Part shown: piece by piece, positions 19,116 to 27,843 of the stretch
How the letters are laid out: each line of letters begins with the position of its first letter
Position numbering within the stretch: position 1 is the stretch's first letter
Origin: Sedimentibacter sp.
GTDB taxonomy: Bacteria; Bacillota; Clostridia; Tissierellales; Sedimentibacteraceae
NCBI GenBank assembly: GCA_018436705.1
Contig: JAHDLA010000001.1
Coordinates: 1-64,000, forward strand
DNA length: 64,000 bases
Reading direction: 5' to 3'
The notes under the pieces: generated by a model
The model's input: the letters and a program-made list of their open reading frames with translations, nothing else
Database searches by the model: none
Told to the model about the DNA's origin: nothing
Program-made: the position numbers and the translations under genes

Positions 19116-21089
19116 TTATTTTGTAATCTTTATATACTTTGTTTTTTTCATAAACGGATTAAACGCATCCCCTCCGCCTTCGTAGAACTTACCGAAGAAC
19201 TCAACATATTGCAATCTGGCTGCATGAACAAATGTGCCCAGTGAGTTTATTGCAATATTAAATGTGTGCCCAATCAGTAAAACAATTACCAGCAGTATTG
19301 ATGCAATTAGCCCTGTACCACCTAATGAACCTAATACACTTATTACGGAAGATATTACTCCTGTGGCAAGACCTAATGCAAGCAGTCTCGAGTATGACAA
19401 TACATCACTTAAATAACTTGTAATCCCATATAAACTCAACACTCCGCTTAATAGCTTCGAAATCAATCCTTCTTTTTCTCTTCCCTGAGTCAGAATAAGG
19501 CCGATTCCAAATGCGATTGTCATCCATTTCCCGACCACATTAGAGCCTGCTATTACTGAGTTTCCAAATAGCCATAACGCAATACCGATTATAAAACCAT
19601 ACCAGAACCCAATATCAAACAGTGCATCCAACGGATGTCCATCCCTTATATACATGTATGCCTTGACGCCCATTCCCACAAAGAGGTGCACAACACCAAA
19701 CAATAAGGAGAAAATTAACAGCGTCATCGGTTCGGTAATAGGGTTGATCCATATAGGTTTTATTAAGAAGTCTGCATTAAACATAACTCTTGCAATAGTT
19801 GTAAATGCATCTCCAAAATAGCTTCCAAACATTATTCCCCAAAAAATTGTGGCTAATCCGCAATAGAAAAACATTTTCATCATCTTTTTCAAATTACCTT
19901 CAATATTAAATTTTCTGAGGATTGTGAAACATGCACCGGATATTATCGCGCCATAGCCTACGTCTGCAAGCATCAGACCGAAAAACATCATGTAGAACGG
20001 AGCCATTATACTTGTAGGGTCAATATTCGTAGGTGAAGGCAGGCTGTACAACTCTGTAATTGATTCAAACGGTTGTGAAAAAGAATTATTATTCAATAGT
20101 ATAGGATATGGTTCTCCTTCTTCAGGCTCACTGATTTCAAACCAGCATTCATATTTTTTTAATACGCAGTCAAGCTGCTCCTTGCTCGAATCGGGAATCC
20201 ATCCTTGAAGATAAAATGTAGTATCTGTCTTAAGCATATTGCCTAATATTTTATTCTTGTCTTTTTCGATTGTCAAATAATCATAATAAGCTTGTATTTC
20301 TTCTTTGTAGCAAACATATTCAGAAATACTTTTTTCAATAGCAGATTTACTTTCTGATATTTCTTTTAACCTTTTTTCATACAAAATAATATTTTCTGAA
20401 GGTGTTCCTGTTAAGTCCTTAAATTCAGCATTATTAAAGCCAAATTGCTTTAACACTTCATAAACATCATCTTTTTCTTTAGTTAAACAAATAGTAGTAA
20501 TATAATACTGCTCCCTGTCGCTAGCAAGTATGTCTATAACATATTTATCAGTTTGTTGGTCTAAATCACTTTTCAGTCTGTCAACATCGATGACACCGGG
20601 AACAACACCGATAAATATGCTTGTATATATTGTTTCACGAAATTCTAAAGGCAATTCATATTTCACCCATGGTTTTAAACTCAAAATTGAAGCTTCCAAC
20701 TTATTTTGCTCAGAACATAGGTCATTGTATGATTTGCTTAGCTCAACCATCTTTGATACATTTCCATCGATAACATTAATGTTATCGATCATATCGTCAA
20801 ATTCCTTTGATGATACTAATTTTCTTGTGCTAAATAGTGGTTTTTTGCTGGTATCATAACTTTCAAGAGTAATAAGAACATCATTGATTTTTGAAATTTT
20901 AGTGTCATAGTTCAGCACTGCATCTTCATTGCCGTCTTTCCTAACATAGCGCAGCCAGTCGGGATCTGCCAGCTTTGAATCCTGAGAGCTTACTTCAACA
21001 ACGCCTAAGTCCATTATATCCTTTACAAGCCATGATTTCTCGCTGTTTAAGCCCACTATGCTTATTTTGTTCATATTAACTATCGCCAC
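19116..21089 (-). CDS. ntpI: V/A-type ATPase subunit I (membrane stator)
   Basis: The 657-residue stator: a cytoplasmic N-terminal half with coiled coil (about residues 1-320) and a C-terminal half with seven to eight membrane helices. The ion-channel arginine region appears as YLSDVLSYSRLLALGLATGV, and the late helix as GHTFNIAINSLGTFVHAARLQYVEF. I keep the GTG start at 21089 because family members begin MAIVKMKK-like, as here (MAIVNMNKISIVG); the ATG at 21074 is the alternative. It overlaps ntpF by 14 bases. Confidence 0.95.
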   Translation of the reverse strand: MAIVNMNKISIVGLNSEKSWLVKDIMDLGVVEVSSQDSKLADPDWLRYVRKDGNEDAVLNYDTKISKINDVLITLESYDTSKKPLFSTRKLVSSKEFDDMIDNINVIDGNVSKMVELSKSYNDLCSEQNKLEASILSLKPWVKYELPLEFRETIYTSIFIGVVPGVIDVDRLKSDLDQQTDKYVIDILASDREQYYITTICLTKEKDDVYEVLKQFGFNNAEFKDLTGTPSENIILYEKRLKEISESKSAIEKSISEYVCYKEEIQAYYDYLTIEKDKNKILGNMLKTDTTFYLQGWIPDSSKEQLDCVLKKYECWFEISEPEEGEPYPILLNNNSFSQPFESITELYSLPSPTNIDPTSIMAPFYMMFFGLMLADVGYGAIISGACFTILRKFNIEGNLKKMMKMFFYCGLATIFWGIMFGSYFGDAFTTIARVMFNADFLIKPIWINPITEPMTLLIFSLLFGVVHLFVGMGVKAYMYIRDGHPLDALFDIGFWYGFIIGIALWLFGNSVIAGSNVVGKWMTIAFGIGLILTQGREKEGLISKLLSGVLSLYGITSYLSDVLSYSRLLALGLATGVISSVISVLGSLGGTGLIASILLVIVLLIGHTFNIAINSLGTFVHAARLQYVEFFGKFYEGGGDAFNPFMKKTKYIKITK

Positions 21090-21402
21090 TGGTATTCACT
21101 ATCCTTTCCAGTATTATAGAAGCTGCTTTATCCATTTTTTCATCTGCCTTTTTTAAAATGTCTTCACATTCTTTATCGGCTTTATTAATAATGTCGTCAA
21201 ATAATTCCCGACCTTGGGATTCTGCAACTTTCAAAACTTCGGAGCTTGCTTTTTCAGCAGACTCGCGTGCTTGTTCTGTAATTTGCAGAGCTTGCGCATT
21301 AGCATCGGTAATAATTTGCTTAGCTTGCTGCCCGGCTTCTTTTTTAATTGATTCTGCCTTTTCTTCAGCTTCTTTTATTACCTTGATAACCTCAATTGAC
21401 AC
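21076..21402 (-). CDS. ntpF: V/A-type ATPase peripheral-stalk subunit (NtpF/subunit G-H)
   Basis: A 108-residue, almost wholly coiled-coil protein rich in Ala, Glu, Lys and Gln (EEKAESIKKEAGQQAKQIIT), the partner of subunit E in the peripheral stalk. It starts with GTG at 21402 behind GGTGG. It is the first gene of the operon; the gene order F-I-K-E-C-G-A-B-D matches the Enterococcus hirae ntp operon. Confidence 0.88.
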   Translation of the reverse strand: MSIEVIKVIKEAEEKAESIKKEAGQQAKQIITDANAQALQITEQARESAEKASSEVLKVAESQGRELFDDIINKADKECEDILKKADEKMDKAASIILERIVNTSGDS

Positions 21403-21458
21403 TTTACCACCGCCTCTGTTTAAGATTTTTTAAATATAAAAATTCTGCCCATGCTACT

Positions 21459-21487
21459 ACTATAATTTCAAAAAACAAAATTGTCAA
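21459..21487 (-). promoter_or_regulatory. Promoter of the ntp operon
   Basis: On the minus strand TTGACA (21482-21487), a 17-base spacer and TATAGT (21459-21464) lie about 55 bases before ntpF. The rest of the 379-base gap (21403-21781) holds an A/T-rich stretch, the palindrome listed next, a small AAGGAAA/TTTCCTT hairpin near 21530-21556 and the fabZ terminator. Confidence 0.8.
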
Positions 21488-21622
21488 GACAGCACAACCA
21501 TTTTTCGAAAACAATTGCCTGCTTAATAAAAAAGGAAATGTGCCATGTTTCCTTACAAAAATAATGTAATTAATTTTTGATTCTTGTCTTATTAAAAATA
21601 TAATGGTTTTTTAATATTTACT

Positions 21623-21638
21623 CGTAACATATGTTACG
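21623..21638. promoter_or_regulatory. Perfect 16-bp palindrome, candidate operator
   Basis: CGTAACATATGTTACG is a perfect dyad in an otherwise very A/T-rich gap between the ntp promoter and the fabZ end. It lies about 135 bases upstream of the ntp -35 box. It resembles a binding site for a dimeric regulator, but no regulator gene is adjacent and no second copy was seen. Confidence 0.35.
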
Positions 21639-21730
21639 TTGATAAAATATTTAACTTTTTTTAATATTTACGTTAAAATATTAACATAATGTTAAATATT
21701 CATTTCTATATTGTTGCCACAAAAATATAA

Positions 21731-21762
21731 AGTATGTTATAACTTCCTTATTATAACATACT
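21731..21762 (-). terminator. Terminator of the fatty acid synthesis operon
   Basis: A perfect 12-bp stem (21731-21742 with 21751-21762) and an 8-base loop, followed by TTTATATTTTT on the minus strand, end the operon after fabZ. Confidence 0.85.
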
Positions 21763-21781
21763 TTTTAATTAAATTATATTG

Positions 21782-22225
21782 TTATTTTACATTTGTCTGC
21801 TTTTCCACCGCAAAAATTAACTCTGCTTCTGCTGCAATTTCATCGTTTACATATGCAACAGCACTGCCGATTCCAAAACTTCCTTTCAACTTCGTTATTT
21901 CCGTAACTAACTTAAGAGTATCTCCGGGAATTACTTTCTTCTTAAACCTGGCACTTTTAATACCGCCAAAATAAACTGTACTTCCGCTGAATTTTTCAAG
22001 AGATAGTATAGCCACCGCTCCCGTTTGTGCCAGCGCTTCTATTATTAACACTCCCGGCATTACAGGATTCCCTGGGAAATGTCCCTGAAAAAACTGCTCA
22101 TTAATTGTAACATTCTTTATCCCCACAGCTTTTTCTCCTTTTTTCAGCTCAACTATTTTATCAATCAAGAGCATTGGATATCTGTGTGGAATTATTTTTT
22201 GTATATCAATTGAGTCATAAATCAT
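21782..22225 (-). CDS. fabZ: 3-hydroxyacyl-ACP dehydratase FabZ
   Basis: A 147-residue hotdog-fold dehydratase that removes water from 3-hydroxyacyl-ACP. The start IQKIIPHRYPMLLIDKI and the catalytic-helix segment QGHFPGNPVMPGVLIIEALA, with its His and downstream Glu, are intact. It is the last gene of the operon, three bases after fabF. No fabA or fabM is visible, so the route to unsaturated fatty acids is not explained here. Confidence 0.95.
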   Translation of the reverse strand: MIYDSIDIQKIIPHRYPMLLIDKIVELKKGEKAVGIKNVTINEQFFQGHFPGNPVMPGVLIIEALAQTGAVAILSLEKFSGSTVYFGGIKSARFKKKVIPGDTLKLVTEITKLKGSFGIGSAVAYVNDEIAAEAELIFAVEKQTNVK

Positions 22226-22228
22226 GGC

Positions 22229-23467
22229 TTAGTTCCCTTTATATTTTTTTAATATAAGTGTGGCGTTATGCCCTCCAAACCCAAAAGCATTGGACAGTGC
22301 ATAGTCATATTCTTTTTCAACACCCTTGTTGGGAACAAAATCCAACCCCAAGTCGGGATCTGTCACCAAGTGGTTTATTGTTGCGGGTATAAATGAATCC
22401 TGCAGGGACTTTGCACAAACTATTGCCTCCACAGCACCGGCAGCTCCAAGCAAATGGCCTGTCATTGATTTAGTTGAGCTTATAGGGATATTGGCAGCAT
22501 GCTCCTTGAAAATATTCTTTATTGCTTGCGTCTCAAACTTATCGTTGTACTTAGTGCTTGTTCCGTGAGCATTTATATATCCTATTTCTTCAGGTTTAAT
22601 ACCTGCATCCTCAATAGAATGAAGCATGGAACTTGACTGCCCTTCTGAGCTCGGGTCAGGAGATGTCATATGGTACGCATCACATGTTGCTCCATATCCT
22701 ACTATTTCGGCATATATTTTGGCACCTCTTTTAACAGCATGCTCATAGTCTTCCAGTACCATTACCCCAGCACCTTCGCCCATTACAAATCCGTTTCTTT
22801 CCTGATCGAACGGTATTGATGCCCTGCTAACATCTGTAGTTGTTGACAAAGTAGTCAACGCATGAAAGCCTGCTATAGAGCACGGAGTTATGGCTGCCTC
22901 CGAACCTCCCGCCAGCATAACATCACATATTCCGTCCTGAATCCTTTTATAGGATTCTCCTATGGCATTAGCTCCTGTGGCACACGCAGTCACCGTTGAA
23001 TAGTTGATATTTTTAGCTTTATATTTTATAGCAACCAGCCCCGATGCCATATTTGAAAGCATCATAGGTATAAAAAATGTAGATACCTTTCCTGGACCTC
23101 TCGTAAGAAGCTTTTCGTGTTCTTTCTCAATGGTGTGTATACCGCCTACAGCGCTTCCTATAACACACCCAAACCTCTCACTGTCTGTTTTTTTAATGTC
23201 CAGACCCGAATCTTTAACAGCTATATCAGCTGCCGCTATTGCAAACTGACTGTATCTATCCATTCTTTTTGATTCTTTCTTATCTATATAATTCGTCGGT
23301 TCAAAATCTTTAATTTCTGCCGCCAGCTTTACATTGAAATTGCTTGTGTCAAAAGATTCAATAGGACTGACTCCGCACTTGCCTTTTTTAACATTTCCCC
23401 AAAATTCATCTCCTGAACCTATGGGGCTTATAACACCAACACCTGTTATTACAACTCTTCTTTTCAT
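22229..23467 (-). CDS. fabF: 3-oxoacyl-ACP synthase II FabF
   Basis: The elongating condensing enzyme, 412 residues from the ATG at 23465-23467 (MKRRVVITGVGVISPIGSGD), preceded by AGGAGG; the longer frame to 23512 lacks a ribosome site. The catalytic triad is complete: Cys162 in VTACATGANA, His in NAHGTSTKYND and His in SMTGHLLGAAGAVEA. No fabH (initiating synthase) is present in the cluster, so chain initiation must be encoded elsewhere. Confidence 0.96.
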   Translation of the reverse strand: MKRRVVITGVGVISPIGSGDEFWGNVKKGKCGVSPIESFDTSNFNVKLAAEIKDFEPTNYIDKKESKRMDRYSQFAIAAADIAVKDSGLDIKKTDSERFGCVIGSAVGGIHTIEKEHEKLLTRGPGKVSTFFIPMMLSNMASGLVAIKYKAKNINYSTVTACATGANAIGESYKRIQDGICDVMLAGGSEAAITPCSIAGFHALTTLSTTTDVSRASIPFDQERNGFVMGEGAGVMVLEDYEHAVKRGAKIYAEIVGYGATCDAYHMTSPDPSSEGQSSSMLHSIEDAGIKPEEIGYINAHGTSTKYNDKFETQAIKNIFKEHAANIPISSTKSMTGHLLGAAGAVEAIVCAKSLQDSFIPATINHLVTDPDLGLDFVPNKGVEKEYDYALSNAFGFGGHNATLILKKYKGN

Positions 23468-23517
23468 AAATCCTCCTACTAAATGAACTGTGCTATCCAC
23501 CAGCTCATGCATTCTTA

Positions 23518-24249
23518 TTACATATAAAATCCGCCGTTAACAGACAATATCTGTCCCGTTATATATGATGCTTTATCTGAAATTAAAAATTCTACTGCAT
23601 CCGCAATATCACTTGGCTGCCCTAATCTCTGCAGCGGAATATTTTTCATCATTTCTGCTTTTATACTATCCGGGATTTTATCAGTCATTTCCGTCTGTAT
23701 AAATCCCGGTGCTATGGCATTAACAAGAATATTTTTCTTTCCTAATTCTCTCGCCATGGACTTGGTCATGCCTATTACTCCCGCCTTAGACGCTGAATAA
23801 TTAACCTGCCCTGCATTCCCAGCAAGACCTACCACTGATGATACATTTATAATTCTTCCATACTTCTGCTTAAGCATTCTTTTCGCTATGTGCTTGCAGC
23901 AGTTAAATGTTCCTTTCAGGTTTGTATCAATAACCTTATCGAATTCTTCCTCCGTCATTAGAGGAAGAAGATTATCCTTAGTTATTCCCGCATTGTTAAT
24001 AAGCACGTCCACAGATCCAAATTCCTTGAAAGCCGAGTCTATAAGTTTTTTTGCATCATCATATACTGATATATCGCATTGAACAATAATATTCTCCGTA
24101 TCCTTGTTGCTGAAATTGCTTATAAGCTCTTCCATACAAGACGTGCTGCTTCTGTAATTTAGCACAAGATTATATCCCAATTCATTTAATCTTGATGCAA
24201 TGACAGCTCCAATTCCTTTTGAAGCTCCAGTTATTATTGCAGTTTTCAT
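23518..24249 (-). CDS. fabG: 3-oxoacyl-ACP reductase FabG
   Basis: A 243-residue short-chain dehydrogenase that reduces 3-oxoacyl-ACP with NADPH. It has TGASKGIGAVIASRL, NNAGITKDN, and the catalytic Ser-Tyr-Lys arrangement in NVSSVVGLAGNAGQVNYSAS followed by KAG, with PGFIQTEMTDKIP after it. It lies between fabD and fabF. Confidence 0.94.
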   Translation of the reverse strand: MKTAIITGASKGIGAVIASRLNELGYNLVLNYRSSTSCMEELISNFSNKDTENIIVQCDISVYDDAKKLIDSAFKEFGSVDVLINNAGITKDNLLPLMTEEEFDKVIDTNLKGTFNCCKHIAKRMLKQKYGRIINVSSVVGLAGNAGQVNYSASKAGVIGMTKSMARELGKKNILVNAIAPGFIQTEMTDKIPDSIKAEMMKNIPLQRLGQPSDIADAVEFLISDKASYITGQILSVNGGFYM

Positions 24250-24311
24250 AATTCCCCTTTCTTTATCAATATTTTAAATATACTTCCTTTATAACCGGCA
24301 ACGGCTACTGC

Positions 24312-25253
24312 CTATGCGTATGACATCTGCAAGTATGTTTCAAGAGAAGCAATACTGTCCACATTTATTGATTTGACATTTTTGTCGATCTTCTTTAAAA
24401 AACTTGACAATGTTTTTCCGGGTCCTATTTCAACAAATGTGCTTACACCGTCTGATATCATTTTTCTTACGCATTCTTCCCATCTTACTGGGTTATAAAC
24501 CTGCTTCTCAAGCTTGTCGGCAATAGCGGAATCATCATTGTAGTATTCAGTATCCACATTGGATATTACTGAACATGATGGTTTGCTGAATTTTATTTTT
24601 TCTAGATCTTCTTTCAGCCTTGCTCCTGCCGGTTTAAGCATGGATGTGTGAAAAGGTGCGCTTACCTGAAGAGGTACAGCTCTCTTAATATTGAATTCCT
24701 TGGTCTGCTGCATGGCATTTTTGATTGCTTCTTTTTTGCCGCCCACTACAATCTGCCCGGGACAGTTAAAGTTAGCAGGTTCCAACAGCCCAAACCTCTC
24801 TGTGGCAGAATTGCAGAAACGTATTGCATCCTCTGAAGTACATCCTAACAGAGCCATCATTCCTCCCTCACCTACAGGGACGGCGTTCTGCATATAGTTT
24901 CCTCTGTTATAAACAAGTTTCACCGCAGTTTCAAAATCCATTGCAGAGGCAGCTGTAAGCGCTGAATATTCCCCTAGGCTCAACCCACCCATAACAATAG
25001 AATCCATCTTTGAATTTTTCTTTATAACCTCATAAATTGCCATGCATACCGTCAGCAAGGCAGGCTGTGTAATTTTAGTTATGCTCAAGTCCTCATCCGG
25101 TCCTTCAAAGCATAATTTTGTTATGTCAAATCCAAGTGCTTTGTTTGCTTTTTCAAATATTTCCCTGCTTTCATTAAAATTTTCATAAAAGTCCTTTCCC
25201 ATTCCGGCATATTGTGCACCCTGCCCCGGGAATACAAAAGCGGTCTTACTCAT
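24312..25253 (-). CDS. fabD: Malonyl-CoA:ACP transacylase FabD
   Basis: A 313-residue acyltransferase that loads malonate onto ACP. It has FVFPGQGAQYAGMGKDFYE at the start, the nucleophile Ser92 in GGLSLGEYSA and the catalytic His in SAPFHTSMLKPA. Its start overlaps the end of fabK by eight bases. Confidence 0.95.
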   Translation of the reverse strand: MSKTAFVFPGQGAQYAGMGKDFYENFNESREIFEKANKALGFDITKLCFEGPDEDLSITKITQPALLTVCMAIYEVIKKNSKMDSIVMGGLSLGEYSALTAASAMDFETAVKLVYNRGNYMQNAVPVGEGGMMALLGCTSEDAIRFCNSATERFGLLEPANFNCPGQIVVGGKKEAIKNAMQQTKEFNIKRAVPLQVSAPFHTSMLKPAGARLKEDLEKIKFSKPSCSVISNVDTEYYNDDSAIADKLEKQVYNPVRWEECVRKMISDGVSTFVEIGPGKTLSSFLKKIDKNVKSINVDSIASLETYLQMSYA

Positions 25254-26205
25254 CTTTTCCTCCTGATACTAATAAACTTAATCCTTGCATTATTTTTTCT
25301 GCTTCTTCAAACATCTCTGCAATTATTTCTTCACAGCACTGCTCTTTATTAACCAATCCGGCAATTTGCCCGGACATTACAGAGCCGTAATCCACATCTC
25401 CTTCTACAGCCGCCTTATAAAGCCGTCCTCTTCCCAGCTGCTCCATTTCCTCAACAGCAGCGTTATTTTTTTCTAAATCTTTAAATTGCTTAACAAGCTT
25501 ATTTTTAAGAACCCTGACCGGATGTCCTGTTTTTCTGCCTGTTACCGCTGTATCTGTATCATTGGCATTTTTCACCTTATTTTTATAATTTGAGTGGACA
25601 CTGCATTCTTTTGCCAGCAAAAATCTTGTTCCAACCTGCACGCCTTGCGCACCGAGACTGAATGCAGCTACAATTCCTCTTCCGTCACCTATACCTCCGG
25701 CTGCTACAACTGGAACACTTACCGAATCAACAACCTGAGGTGTAATGCACATAGTGGTTATTTCGCCTACGTGTCCTCCTGATTCCGTTCCTTCACAAAT
25801 TATTGCATCAGCTCCTGCTTTTTCCAGGTGCTTTGCATATGCAACTGACGGAACTACCGGTATAACCTTGATTCCCGCTTCCTTCCACAGCTTCATGTAT
25901 TTCCCCGGATTACCGGCACCAGTTATAATAACAGGAACTTTTTCTTCAATAAGAAGCATTCCCACTTCCTTTGCATGAGGACTTAAAAGCATTACATTAA
26001 CGCCAAACGGTTTATCTGTAAGTTCCTTAATTTTCTTTATTTCTTTTTTAAGTGCTTCCGCAGTATTATTCCCTGCAGCTATCACACCTAAGCCTCCCGC
26101 TTCTGAAACTGCAGCCGCCAACCCCGCATCTGATATTTGAGCCATGCCCCCTTGAAATATCGGATACTTTATATTCAAGAGGCTGCATATATTTGACTTT
26201 AACAT
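25246..26205 (-). CDS. fabK: Enoyl-ACP reductase FabK
   Basis: The FMN-dependent enoyl-ACP reductase that completes each elongation cycle, 319 residues from the ATG at 26203-26205 (MLKSNICSLLNIKYPIFQGG) behind AAAGGAG; the extra frame up to 26268 covers the acpP-fabK spacer. Landmarks are QGGMAQISDAGLAAAVSEAG, CEGTESGGHVGEITT and VVAAGGIGDGRGIVAA. FabK replaces the triclosan-sensitive FabI; no fabI is present here. Confidence 0.95.
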   Translation of the reverse strand: MLKSNICSLLNIKYPIFQGGMAQISDAGLAAAVSEAGGLGVIAAGNNTAEALKKEIKKIKELTDKPFGVNVMLLSPHAKEVGMLLIEEKVPVIITGAGNPGKYMKLWKEAGIKVIPVVPSVAYAKHLEKAGADAIICEGTESGGHVGEITTMCITPQVVDSVSVPVVAAGGIGDGRGIVAAFSLGAQGVQVGTRFLLAKECSVHSNYKNKVKNANDTDTAVTGRKTGHPVRVLKNKLVKQFKDLEKNNAAVEEMEQLGRGRLYKAAVEGDVDYGSVMSGQIAGLVNKEQCCEEIIAEMFEEAEKIMQGLSLLVSGGKDE

Positions 26206-26254
26206 ATAATCTCCTTTGTATTTATTACTTAATCTGACATGTTTCACATATGAG

Positions 26255-26276
26255 AAAACGCCTGTCAAGGCGTTTT
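26255..26276 (-). terminator. Hairpin between acpP and fabK, possible partial terminator
   Basis: A perfect 9-bp stem (AAAACGCCT/AGGCGTTTT) with a 4-base loop lies between acpP and fabK; on the minus strand it ends in TTTTCTC and not in a full T run. It may let most transcripts stop after acpP, giving more ACP than enzyme, or protect the upstream RNA. That role is inference. Confidence 0.5.
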
Positions 26277-26304
26277 AGGCTGATGAAAATCATCAAGATG
26301 ATAT

Positions 26305-26535
26305 TTAATTTTGTTTACTTTCAATGTAACTTACAATGTCCCCTACTGTGATAAGCTTGCCGTAATCATCTTCCTCAATGGTTACATCCAGCTCATCTTC
26401 AATTTTGCTTATTAATTCAAATAAGTCCAGTGAGTCAGCTCCCAAATCATCCTTAATTTTACTTTCTAATTTTATATTTTCCTCTTCAACATCCAATTCT
26501 TCAACTAAAATTTCTTTAACCTTTTCTAAGATCAT
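26305..26535 (-). CDS. acpP: Acyl carrier protein
   Basis: A 76-residue acidic carrier. I start it at 26535 (MILEKVKEILVEELDV) because the sequence TGGAGGAC just before is its ribosome site, which makes the longer frame from 26547 translate the ribosome site itself. The phosphopantetheine attachment serine is Ser35 in DLGADSLDLFEL. It is the first gene of the fatty acid operon. Confidence 0.95.
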   Translation of the reverse strand: MILEKVKEILVEELDVEEENIKLESKIKDDLGADSLDLFELISKIEDELDVTIEEDDYGKLITVGDIVSYIESKQN

Positions 26536-26598
26536 TATGTCCTCCATTGATTTAAATATCTATTATTTTGATTTATATATTTATCCTTTGTCTAATAT

Positions 26599-26639
26599 TT
26601 TGATATTCGAAGTATATAATAAAAATAATTCTTTGTCAA
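26599..26639 (-). promoter_or_regulatory. Promoter of acpP-fab operon with FabT-like operator
   Basis: On the minus strand TTGACA (26634-26639), a 17-base spacer and TATACT (26611-26616) are followed by TTCGAATATCAAA (26599-26611), a slightly degenerate version of the TTTGACTATCAAA palindrome at 12619. Boxes, spacing and operator position are the same in both promoters. Confidence 0.72.
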
Positions 26640-26648
26640 TATTTTTTT

Positions 26649-26674
26649 TAAAAAAACCCGCCAAAGGGCGGGTT
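26649..26674 (-). terminator. Terminator of the sua5-wecB operon
   Basis: Stem AACCCGCC/GGCGGGTT (26655-26662 with 26667-26674) is followed by seven or more T on the minus strand. Its T run almost touches the -35 box of the acpP promoter. Confidence 0.92.
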
Positions 26675-26693
26675 AAATTCGTACTATTCAATA

Positions 26694-27815
26694 TTAAAGC
26701 ATTTTGCTTATAATGGCTTTTCTAATATGTTCTGCAGCCATTCCGTCTCCGTAAGGATTAACTGCATTAGCCATTTTTTTGTATTCATCTTCGCTGTTAA
26801 TAAGCACATCCAGCTCAGCAAATATTTTTTCTTTGTCAGTTCCAACCAGCTTTGCAGTACCGGCATCAATACCTTCAGGCCTTTCGGTTTCTCTTCTTAC
26901 AACAAGCACAGGCTTCCCAAGTGACGGCGCCTCTTCCTGAACACCTCCCGAGTCTGTAACAACCAGGTAGCACTTATTCATTAAGTTGGTAAATGGAAGG
27001 TAATCAAAAGGTTCTGTTAAATGAATTCTGTCCATGTCTCCAAAAACCTTCCTTGCTATTTCTCTAACCTTTGGATTCAAATGCATGGGATATATTACTT
27101 CCACATCATCATTCTTCTGTACAGCTTCTTTAACCGCTGAGAAAATATTCTCCATAGGCTTTCCTATGTTTTCTCTTCTGTGAGCAGTTAGGAGCACAAC
27201 CTTTTTATTTTCAAAATCTATTTTGTTAAGACTTTCATTTTCAAATTTATAATTATCATCTATAACCCATTTTAATGCGTCTATGGATGTATTTCCCGTA
27301 ATAAATATTTTAGACTCTTCATAGCCCTCACGCAGCAAATTATTTTTTGATATCTCGGTGGGAGCGAAATGAAAGTCCGTTACAACTCCGGTCAATTTGC
27401 GATTTGCTTCTTCCGGATATGGAGAATACATGTTGCCGCTTCTCAGCCCCGCTTCAACATGACCTATTTTTACTTGATGATAAAAGGCTGCCAAAGCTCC
27501 GGTAAATACTGTTGTAGTATCTCCCTGAACCAATATCAAATCAGGCTTAAAGTCCTCAACAACCTCCTCCAGCCCGCTGAGTGCTCTGCATGTTATTTGT
27601 GTAAGTGTCTGTCCGTTTTGGAAAATATTTAAGTCATAATCCGGTTCTACGGCAAATATTTTCAGCACCTGATCAAGCATGTCTCTATGTTGTGCAGTAA
27701 CACATATTTTTGTTATGAAATGCTCTTCATCACTTTTAAGAGCCTTAACTATTGGAGCCATTTTAACTGCCTCCGGGCGTGTCCCAAAAATAATGAGAGT
27801 TTTTATTTTATTCAT
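26694..27815 (-). CDS. wecB: UDP-N-acetylglucosamine 2-epimerase (non-hydrolysing)
   Basis: A 373-residue enzyme that converts UDP-GlcNAc to UDP-ManNAc for wall polysaccharide or teichoic-acid linkage units. It shows IFGTRPEAVKMAPIVKALK at the start, VQGDTTTVFTGALAAFY, GHVEAGLRSGNMYSPYPEE, and the UDP-binding DSGGVQEEAPSLGKPVLVVR. It follows the TagO-like transferase with which it shares a pathway. Confidence 0.94.
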   Translation of the reverse strand: MNKIKTLIIFGTRPEAVKMAPIVKALKSDEEHFITKICVTAQHRDMLDQVLKIFAVEPDYDLNIFQNGQTLTQITCRALSGLEEVVEDFKPDLILVQGDTTTVFTGALAAFYHQVKIGHVEAGLRSGNMYSPYPEEANRKLTGVVTDFHFAPTEISKNNLLREGYEESKIFITGNTSIDALKWVIDDNYKFENESLNKIDFENKKVVLLTAHRRENIGKPMENIFSAVKEAVQKNDDVEVIYPMHLNPKVREIARKVFGDMDRIHLTEPFDYLPFTNLMNKCYLVVTDSGGVQEEAPSLGKPVLVVRRETERPEGIDAGTAKLVGTDKEKIFAELDVLINSEDEYKKMANAVNPYGDGMAAEHIRKAIISKML

Positions 27816-27843
27816 GAAACCTCCTATGTAACAAGATTATTTT

